Origin: an uncultured Muribaculaceae bacterium | Lineage (GTDB): Bacteria > Bacteroidota > Bacteroidia > Bacteroidales > Muribaculaceae | NCBI GenBank assembly: GCA_910585755.1 | Contig: CAJUFH010000091.1 | Location: 1-5,557 of the forward strand | DNA: 5,557 bases | Direction: 5' to 3' | Shown: piece by piece, positions 1-4,518 of the stretch | How positions within the stretch are numbered: position 1 is the first letter of the stretch | How the letters are laid out: the number at the start of each line of letters is the position of its first letter | Translations under genes and position numbers: made by a program | Notes under the pieces: model-generated | Told to the model about the DNA's origin: nothing | Database searches by the model: none | What the model saw: the letters and a program-made list of their open reading frames with translations, nothing else

Positions 1-28
1 CGAAAAGAAAAATATATTAACACAACAA

Positions 29-52
29 CGCCGAAACCCGTAGGCTCCGGCG
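29..52 (-). terminator. Intrinsic terminator with UACG tetraloop, after the HIRAN gene
   Basis: Read on the minus strand, a 10-bp stem (CGCCGGAGCC pairing with GGTTTCGGCG, including two G-U wobbles) closes on the loop TACG, giving the very stable C(UACG)G tetraloop. A T-rich tract follows (TTGTTGTGTTAATATATTTT). It begins 28 nt past the stop of the 80-598 gene, where an end-of-transcript signal is expected. On the plus strand no T tract follows the stem, so it should act for minus-strand transcription only. The T tract is interrupted by G, so termination strength is uncertain. Confidence 0.75.
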
Positions 53-79
53 CATGGTGCTATGGAGATATTTAACTTA

Positions 80-598
80 CTACTCTTGACAATATGAAGG
101 GTCGATAAGCTCTTTTAATCGTTCTGGGGCGTGTGTTGACACGAACGTAAATTCATCGTCGGTTAATCCTTTAGGTGCATGGAATACGATGTTAATCATT
201 ACAAACCATTCTCCGTCGTTTTTCCCTTTATCGGTAATTTGTGCGTAATAGAGATATTTTAACGAGTTAGCTATTTCAAAAGAAATATCACGAGGTATAT
301 AACCAATATGAACATCGTCCAAAAGCACTTTCACGGCTGAAGAATCATATTCGTTCTCCGGCTCCGCTACTAAGTTAACAAATTCGTAATCTTCGGCCGC
401 TCTTAACGCGCTGTTAGCTTTCGGGCCACGGTAATTGATACCAACAACGCGGCAACTTTCAGTTTTATAAGTTAGGGTATTAGCTTTTTGTATTAGCGAA
501 TCGACTTTTGTCGCTATATCTTCGGGCTTTCTTCCTTTCACGTTCAGGATAAGGATTAACCCCAAAAGAAGCAAGATAATAATTATTGTGGCGGTCAT
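80..598 (-). CDS. Membrane-anchored HIRAN-domain protein, 172 aa
   Basis: Residues 4-20 form an almost pure Ile/Leu stretch preceded by only three residues, which is a single N-terminal membrane anchor or uncleaved signal. A short charged linker follows, and residues 49-137 fit the HIRAN domain. They contain VVGINYRG, then LVAEPENEYDSSAVKV, then HIGYIP, matching the family pattern of VxGxxY, L..EP.N.yD..A..V and iGYip. HIRAN domains bind 3' ends of single-stranded DNA in HLTF-type proteins and also occur alone in bacteria and phages, where their role is unclear. The ATG at 598 has no Shine-Dalgarno sequence, but a consensus -7 box lies 50 nt upstream and a terminator follows, so it is probably a single-gene unit. 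Its base composition is more AT-rich than that of the packaging genes. It could be phage cargo or host DNA. The domain call is fairly firm; the function is unknown. Confidence 0.8.
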   Translation of the reverse strand: MTATIIIILLLLGLILILNVKGRKPEDIATKVDSLIQKANTLTYKTESCRVVGINYRGPKANSALRAAEDYEFVNLVAEPENEYDSSAVKVLLDDVHIGYIPRDISFEIANSLKYLYYAQITDKGKNDGEWFVMINIVFHAPKGLTDDEFTFVSTHAPERLKELIDPSYCQE

Positions 599-647
599 GG
601 CGTAAGATTTTGAATATCTTCCGCCGGTTTTCGGGAGTTTGACAGCG

Positions 648-655
648 CAAATTTA
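648..655 (-). promoter_or_regulatory. Candidate Bacteroidota -7 promoter box for the HIRAN gene
   Basis: The minus strand reads TAAATTTG, an exact match to the Bacteroidota -7 consensus TANNTTTG. It would place the transcription start near 641 and give a leader of about 40 nt before the ATG at 598. No clean TTTG -33 element sits at the usual 19-21 nt. The nearest T-rich candidate is the TTTTTC arm of the inverted repeat at 677-685, slightly too far away. Confidence 0.5.
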
Positions 656-658
656 CGG

Positions 659-685
659 ATTTTTCACGGTAATAGGGTGAAAAAT
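659..685. repeat. 9-bp perfect inverted repeat, possible operator upstream of the HIRAN gene
   Basis: ATTTTTCAC (659-667) is the exact reverse complement of GTGAAAAAT (677-685), with a 9-nt spacer. It lies just upstream of the -7 box at 648-655, between the expected -7 and -33 elements, where a dimeric repressor would block RNA polymerase. The operator role is inferred from position and symmetry only. It would sit upstream of the predicted transcription start, so an RNA hairpin role is less likely. Confidence 0.4.
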
Positions 686-701
686 TGGAGATTGCAACAC
701 A

Positions 702-720
702 AAAAACGCGGTTTTTGACG
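702..720. repeat. Direct repeat copy 1 (19 nt)
   Basis: AAAAACGCGGTTTTTGACG matches 16 of 19 positions with the copy at 784-802, 82 nt away and in the same orientation. Each copy has an A-rich arm and a T-rich arm around a GC core. It lies in the non-coding gap between TerL and the HIRAN gene. Its role is unknown. Confidence 0.4.
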
Positions 721-783
721 TAAAATTTTGCTCCACTTCTCACCAAATACCACAATATCAAGCAACTAAACGCGCCCAAAATG

Positions 784-802
784 AAAAACGCAATTTTCGA
801 CG
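784..802. repeat. Direct repeat copy 2 (19 nt)
   Basis: AAAAACGCAATTTTCGACG is the partner of the copy at 702-720, differing at three positions. Confidence 0.4.
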
Positions 803-845
803 CGCTCCGTAGGGCGGCCCGCTCTGACGGCCGAAAGTAATTACC

Positions 846-863
846 ACCCCTTACCGGGGGTGA
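846..863 (-). other. Short GC-rich stem-loop downstream of TerL
   Basis: CACCCC and GGGGTG form a 6-bp stem around a 6-nt loop. On the minus strand it is followed by GTAATTAC rather than a T tract, so it is not a standard intrinsic terminator. It may protect the 3' end of the packaging transcript or simply be a chance hairpin. Confidence 0.3.
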
Positions 864-911
864 AATGTGAGGTTTTGAATCGTTACGGCGTTATGAGAGG
901 GCGCACACGAC

Positions 912-943
912 ACCGCCCGGCGGCTGTGCTGTCGTCGGGCGGT
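912..943 (-). other. GC-rich stem-loop 34 nt past the TerL stop
   Basis: ACCGCCCG (912-919) and CGGGCGGT (936-943) are perfect 8-bp complements around a 16-nt loop. The position just after TerL suggests a transcript-end or 3'-protecting structure. No T tract follows on the minus strand, so a Rho-independent terminator is not supported. Confidence 0.4.
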
Positions 944-977
944 AACATGGTCGGATAATAGTCGGTATGTAGGTCGG

Positions 978-2681
978 TCAGCCGTCGAACTTGTCGGCTA
1001 CCCACTGCGCTGCCATTGCGTCGGCTCCTGTGTTGGAATCGGCGGCGGCTCGTGTAGCGGTCAACCAACGGCGGCGCATCATCAGGTACTTGAAAGCGTC
1101 GGAGAAATTGGTCGATAACCTCGGCAATTTCTTTGCCTCCAGCTTCTCGGTTTTCTTCACCTTCGTCACTACCTTGACACTGCCCCGGTACTTTACCTCG
1201 GCTTTTGCTCCCTCGATGCTTGAAATCATTTCGGAACAGTTCAGCACATCAACCAGAAGGAGCGGTAATTTCTTATTCTCACCGCGCATAAGTTCGTGCA
1301 TGAAATTATATTCGGCGTTTTGCGGAAGGTTGGCCTGCTTCCTTGATTTAAGGTTAACAGTCCAGCCGGTACGCCGTTCGTCGCCGTCCTTCTCGATAGC
1401 CTCCTTTATCTGTTTGGCATAGTCAACGCCTTGACGCTGGAGGTTATTACCGGAACGGTCATAATAGAGGTTCAGCACCTTTGTAGGGTAATCGGCGAAA
1501 AAGTCGAGGAATTGGTCGGCAAGTTCCCGCATCCAACCCGGAGGTAACTCGTAGAAATTTTTATGCACACGGTAATATTTACCGTCCTCCTGTCCGATTA
1601 CCAACGAAAGCATATTACCGAAATCCATACCGCCGTCGAGAGGTCGGGAGGGGTCGAGGTAACGGAGTTCGTTCCATGTGAACGCCGCTTCACCTGAATA
1701 AGTTCCGTCGGTGTACTTGTGTTTATCGCCAAACAGAACGTAAAACCTCGCGTCCTTGCGAACGCCGGGGCGCATACCTAACACGGATTTAAGGAACTCG
1801 TGCAGCTCCAACGCGCCATTATAGAGGCGTTTCGCATAATCGACCGTAAGAATGTCGATATTAACGAAACTCGAAATATTCATAAAGAAGGTTTGCCCCT
1901 TGCGCAGCTTCAGAAGGCCCTCGGTATAATAGTCGATTTTCTTTTCTATCCTCGCGATCTTGCGTTCATCAGGACGAGGGGCGCGGTTCTCGCGCTCCTG
2001 TTTTATCCGTAGGCGGTTGAGTTCCCCGGCGGCTTGCATAATCTTTATAATGCGTTCCGGATTCATTTCGGAGGCATAGCGGAAAAACCAATCATATTCG
2101 CCTTCGGTAACGTCGGGCATATCGGTGGTAATGGTAACACCGCCGTAGAGGTGGCAGCGTCCGTAGGTGATAGCGTCGCCGCGTAGGATAGGCAGAACAC
2201 GGGCCGCCCTTGTATCAGAGGCGTATTTTGCTTCATCAAACAAAAGGTGGGCCACGGATTTACCGGCCAGTAACGAGGGGTTATCGAGAGAGCCGAGGAA
2301 TATAACCGAGCCATTCCAAAAGCTATAAACGTGCCGGTAATCATCGACAATAACGGAGCAGCGTCGCCGCCACTCCTCCGGGGGCTTCTTACCCTTGATA
2401 TAGTGAACGCCTTCTATCAGCCCGTTAAGTTTCCAACCGTTTTGCACGGCGGGCATGATGTTATCGACGAGGTTAGAATAGGTATTTGCGACGATTGCCA
2501 CGGGTGCGCCCGGCATGAGGCGCACACAGCGTTCAGAGCGTCGCGCCAGAATAACGGTACTCTTTGCCACACCACGGCCGCCGATAGATACGAAATTTGT
2601 CGTATCTATCCAGTCGCAGAAAATCAGCGCGTCAGAGCCGAATTTTACCGGAACATCAGGGTCGTTAAATTTATTCTTCAT
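978..2681 (-). CDS. terL: Phage terminase large subunit (TerL), ATPase and nuclease, 567 aa
   Basis: This is the motor that translocates phage DNA into the procapsid and cuts it at the start and end of packaging. Counting from the ATG at 2681, the N-terminal ATPase shows a Walker A-type loop GGRGVAKS (about 34-41), Walker B LLFDEA (about 146-151, with the catalytic Glu) and a coupling motif TITTD (about 183-187). The C-terminal RuvC/RNase H-like nuclease shows GGMDFG (Asp 353), LYYDRSGN (Asp 408) and NFSDAF (Asp 528), the expected acidic triad. A charged helical stretch at about 222-262 lies near the end of the ATPase domain. Length and motif order suit a complete enzyme. The start at 2681 is preferred because it is an ATG overlapping the upstream stop by only 11 nt; the longer frame would need a TTG at 2705. 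It is the last gene of the packaging operon seen here. Confidence 0.93.
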   Translation of the reverse strand: MKNKFNDPDVPVKFGSDALIFCDWIDTTNFVSIGGRGVAKSTVILARRSERCVRLMPGAPVAIVANTYSNLVDNIMPAVQNGWKLNGLIEGVHYIKGKKPPEEWRRRCSVIVDDYRHVYSFWNGSVIFLGSLDNPSLLAGKSVAHLLFDEAKYASDTRAARVLPILRGDAITYGRCHLYGGVTITTDMPDVTEGEYDWFFRYASEMNPERIIKIMQAAGELNRLRIKQERENRAPRPDERKIARIEKKIDYYTEGLLKLRKGQTFFMNISSFVNIDILTVDYAKRLYNGALELHEFLKSVLGMRPGVRKDARFYVLFGDKHKYTDGTYSGEAAFTWNELRYLDPSRPLDGGMDFGNMLSLVIGQEDGKYYRVHKNFYELPPGWMRELADQFLDFFADYPTKVLNLYYDRSGNNLQRQGVDYAKQIKEAIEKDGDERRTGWTVNLKSRKQANLPQNAEYNFMHELMRGENKKLPLLLVDVLNCSEMISSIEGAKAEVKYRGSVKVVTKVKKTEKLEAKKLPRLSTNFSDAFKYLMMRRRWLTATRAAADSNTGADAMAAQWVADKFDG

Positions 2682-3348
2682 CGCCAAACTCTTTAGCGTC
2701 CTCAATCATGCGGCTTAATAGGTTACGTTTGGTAATACCGGCATCCTCCTTGACACGGCGTAACGATATTTCGGGAATATCCGGTATTGAATCAATAAAC
2801 GCCTCCAGTTCCTTGCGGTCGGCCTTCGGTGCGCCCATACTTTCGGGGTCGGCGGTATAAATAACCGTGGGAGCAGCATCGAGGAGTTCCTGCGGAATTT
2901 CCGGGGCTTGCTCGTCGTAGCAGCCTCGCAATTTGGCAGCTTCAACCAGAAGGCTACGCGCCTCCTTTGTTTTACCCATTGACGCGGCGAGATTAGCCAT
3001 ATTGTCGAATCGTTCAGCGTAGAGGTTGCGCCATGCGCGGGGAGTGACATCATCGACGGAATAAAAGAAATTCAGCGCGTCGGAATAGACACGCCGCGCC
3101 ATCCAGTCTGACAGCCCGTAAACATCAGATTTCAGAACCTTGATAATTCCGGCCTTGGTAACTATGCGATTGCCTCCGGGCATCATCATTCGCGCCCGTA
3201 GGCCACGAACAAGTTCCATAAGGTTGAAATATTCGCGTTCGGCCGGTGTAAGGCTTTCGAGGTCGCCGGTTTTAAGAATCCGTTCAATCTGGTGGGAATC
3301 CAACGCCTCAAAATCAATTCGGGAGGGCTTACGGAGTAAATTCGTCAT
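2671..3348 (-). CDS. Phage protein of unknown function upstream of TerL, possible packaging accessory, 225 aa
   Basis: I cannot assign a named family. The protein is mostly helical. Residues 31-52 (SLTPAEREYF, then LMELVRGLRAR) and 62-96 (VTKAGIIKVL, then LSDWMARRVYSDALNFF) look like a DNA-binding or adaptor core. Residues 102-145 form a further helical hairpin, and the acidic C-terminus (ending EFGDEE) follows a Pro-rich linker at about 148-175. Position directly before TerL, with an 11-nt overlap, and the helical makeup suggest a terminase small-subunit-like role or a partner of TerL. An in-frame ATG at 3372 would add eight residues. I prefer 3348 because it reduces overlap with the upstream gene from 44 to 20 nt, but neither start has a Shine-Dalgarno sequence. 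Confidence 0.8.
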   Translation of the reverse strand: MTNLLRKPSRIDFEALDSHQIERILKTGDLESLTPAEREYFNLMELVRGLRARMMMPGGNRIVTKAGIIKVLKSDVYGLSDWMARRVYSDALNFFYSVDDVTPRAWRNLYAERFDNMANLAASMGKTKEARSLLVEAAKLRGCYDEQAPEIPQELLDAAPTVIYTADPESMGAPKADRKELEAFIDSIPDIPEISLRRVKEDAGITKRNLLSRMIEDAKEFGDEE

Positions 3349-3688
3349 CGTCCATATTGTTAACGAGTTCATTAAATCGGTTCGTTCGTTGGAGGTTCTG
3401 GAGTGCCTTTATCGCCTCTATGTTACCGGCTTTTGCGGCTTCTTGCAGTTTTATCTGGGGTTGAGCGCGTCCGGTTGCACGTCCGGCGGTAATCAGTACG
3501 GAGATTGCGGAGCCGGGCACATTTGCAAGAATACAGAAGGCGGCGCGTCGCTCTCGCGTCCATTCCATAGACACGGCGATTTCGTGGGGCATGAATCCCA
3601 CGGCTGCCAGTTTCATAACCTCGTCCTCCTCCGCTTTCGTCAGAGGAAAGGCCGGTAATGTAGGTTTGTCGTTATTCTCGGTATTCAT
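3329..3688 (-). CDS. Helix-turn-helix protein, probable terminase small subunit, 119 aa
   Basis: Residues 17-51 form an N-terminal helix-turn-helix: LTKAEEDEVMKLAAVGFMP, then HEIAVSMEWTRERRAAF. This resembles the homeodomain-like fold by which phage small terminases recognise packaging sites. The second half has a helix of the type QPQIKLQEAAKAGNIEAIKA (residues 76-95). Alanine-rich segments of this kind (an A..Gn..Ai..L pattern) are common in terminase small subunits of tailed phages. The C-terminus is acidic (DDDEF). The gene overlaps the upstream methyltransferase by 17 nt and the downstream gene by 20 nt. The small-terminase call rests on fold-like pattern and location, not on a clear signature. 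A transcriptional regulator is less likely, given its place inside the packaging operon. Confidence 0.75.
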   Translation of the reverse strand: MNTENNDKPTLPAFPLTKAEEDEVMKLAAVGFMPHEIAVSMEWTRERRAAFCILANVPGSAISVLITAGRATGRAQPQIKLQEAAKAGNIEAIKALQNLQRTNRFNELVNNMDDDEFTP

Positions 3689-4379
3689 CTTCGAGGCGTT
3701 TACAAGCAGTGTGGTAATATCCTTCGTCTTGCTCCATGAGGATAAAGCGACGGCCGGAGCGGACAGCAGCCACGGCGGTAGAGCCGGAACCGCCGAAAGT
3801 GTCGAGAATCACCGCGCCCGGCTCGGTCGCGTCCTCGATAAACTTTTGAATCAGGGCTACCGGCTTTTGCGTGGGGTGAACCTTCGCGCCGTCGGTACTC
3901 TTTGCCCCGGAGGTGAAACTCTTTATGTCGGAAATTATGTTTGTTCCGCCGATATTCGCGCCCTTTCCGGCATGGAACAACACAAGTTCGTGTATAAATG
4001 CGTAATGATTGCCAGGACCGCTCAATTTATCCCAAACGAGCATATTATGGGCCTTCAGGATTTCATCGAACAGAGGGTAATAAAAAGCATATCCGCGCCA
4101 GTCACAGAAAAAGTAAATACAGGCTTCAGGCTTGGCAACTCGGCGGTACTCGTGGAATAAATCACGGTAAAAAGGTCGGCAAATCGACAAGTCGCGGAAA
4201 TTACCCTTTTGCCCGTTGTGGGTCATACCGAGAAAATAAGGAGGGTCGGTAATAATACAGTCAACAGAGGCCGCCGGGAGCGTCTTTATAACGTCGAGGC
4301 AGTCGCCGTTGAACAACGTACCGCCGGGAAATTCGCGGAGGTCAGTCGTTGAAAGATTGTAAGAGGGATAACGATACAT
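3672..4379 (-). CDS. Phage DNA adenine-N6 methyltransferase, beta class, 235 aa
   Basis: The enzyme transfers a methyl group from S-adenosylmethionine to adenine in a specific DNA sequence. Catalytic motif IV, TDPPYFLG (residues 44-51, DPPY at 45-48), precedes the cofactor-binding motif I, FGGSG (195-199), which is the order of beta-class (N6_N4_Mtase) enzymes. HPTQKP (168-173) is the typical motif X region leading into motif I. DPPY favours N6-adenine over N4-cytosine, which usually has SPPY. The length of 235 aa is short but complete, with a reduced target-recognition region between about 52 and 160. No restriction endonuclease is seen nearby, so it is an orphan phage methyltransferase, likely protecting phage DNA or marking it during packaging. 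The ATG at 4379 lies inside the end of the -1 frame extension of the preceding gene (38-nt overlap). Confidence 0.92.
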   Translation of the reverse strand: MYRYPSYNLSTTDLREFPGGTLFNGDCLDVIKTLPAASVDCIITDPPYFLGMTHNGQKGNFRDLSICRPFYRDLFHEYRRVAKPEACIYFFCDWRGYAFYYPLFDEILKAHNMLVWDKLSGPGNHYAFIHELVLFHAGKGANIGGTNIISDIKSFTSGAKSTDGAKVHPTQKPVALIQKFIEDATEPGAVILDTFGGSGSTAVAAVRSGRRFILMEQDEGYYHTACKRLEDEYRE

Positions 4380-4518
4380 TCAGCGCGTCGATTTTCTTGT
4401 TAACGATAGAGAGTTGATGCCCGGCCTCGGAGCGGTCGCACGGGTGACAGCCGGAACGGGAGAGGTATTTTGTAAAATACTCCCTCGACCGTTCCGCGCT
4501 CTCGATAGCCTCAATTAC
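4342..4518 (-). CDS. -1 frame extension of the 317-aa gene (58 codons), candidate frameshift product
   Basis: Starting directly after the A-run, the -1 frame is open for 58 codons to a TGA at 4342-4344. It begins VIEAIESAERSREYFTKYLS, continues the helical, charged style of the preceding protein, then has CHPC (residues 24-27) and a second helix near the end (IVNKKIDALNVSLSLLQSF). The frame is open back to a TAA at 4558-4560 and contains no ATG, GTG or TTG in that span, so it cannot start by itself except at a rare ATT (4513-4515). By hand count, 37 of 58 third positions are G or C, against 24 of 44 for the competing 0-frame stretch. This fits a coding sequence reached by a -1 shift, yielding a protein of about 375 aa. 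The alternative is a missing A in the homopolymer, in which case the two parts are simply one gene. Confidence 0.45.
   Translation of the reverse strand, partial: VIEAIESAERSREYFTKYLSRSGCHPCDRSEAGHQLSIVNKKIDALNVSLSLLQSFND
4453..4495 (-). promoter_or_regulatory. Strong hairpin downstream of the slippery run
   Basis: On the minus strand, GGAACGG (4495-4489) pairs with CCGTTCC (4459-4453). Five further pairs (one G-U), a bulged A, one G-C pair and five A-U pairs complete an imperfect stem of 18 bp around a TACA loop. It begins 22 nt after the A AAA AAG heptamer. It lies inside the -1 coding stretch and has no T tract, so it is not an intrinsic terminator. A stimulatory structure for frameshifting is one reading, although typical bacterial spacers are 5-9 nt. 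It could also influence access to the methyltransferase start at 4379. Confidence 0.45.

Larger units (their letters stand above)
599..977. other. 379-nt non-coding region between TerL and the HIRAN gene
   Basis: No convincing protein gene was seen on either strand; the open frames here are Arg/Ser/Pro-rich or very short. The stretch contains, from right to left, a GC-rich stem-loop (912-943), a second one (846-863), two related 19-nt repeats (702-720 and 784-802), a 9-bp inverted repeat (659-685) and a consensus -7 box (648-655). The right half is GC-rich like the packaging genes and the left half is AT-rich, so a composition boundary falls near 800. This may be a simple promoter region, a moron insertion point or a prophage edge. 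Confidence 0.6.

Noticed and set aside
480..779. Minus-strand 99-codon open frame overlapping the HIRAN gene start
   Set aside because: It covers the promoter box and inverted repeat and overlaps the well-supported HIRAN gene in another frame. Its composition does not look like a genuine protein domain.
811..835. CGGCC/GGCCG inverted repeat as a terminator
   Set aside because: The stem is only 5 bp with no T tract on either strand. It is a likely chance product of high GC.
781..840. Plus-strand 19-codon ORF beginning MKNAIFDALRR
   Set aside because: It is too short to support, has no ribosome binding site or promoter match, and overlaps the intergenic repeat copy at 784-802.
883..1068. Minus-strand 61-codon open frame across the end of TerL
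   Set aside because: Arg-rich shadow of TerL running into the GC-rich stem-loop, with no domain signal.
991..1422. Plus-strand 143-codon open frame
   Set aside because: Antisense to the TerL nuclease domain, whose catalytic motifs are clear on the minus strand. The Phe/Ser-rich product looks like a shadow.
2681..2705. Longer TerL start at TTG 2705
   Set aside because: An in-frame ATG at 2681 gives a shorter overlap with the upstream gene. The eight extra residues do not contribute to any motif.
3591..4160. Plus-strand 189-codon open frame
   Set aside because: Antisense to the methyltransferase, whose DPPY and FGGSG motifs fix the real strand and frame.
4380..4514. 0-frame stretch after the TAA, startable at TTG 4514 and ending TGA right before the methyltransferase ATG
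   Set aside because: The layout is neat, but the product is Arg/Ser/Thr/Pro-rich, like a shadow frame. Third-position GC is lower than in the competing -1 frame (24 of 44 versus 37 of 58 by hand count), and the -1 frame reads as a charged helical protein.
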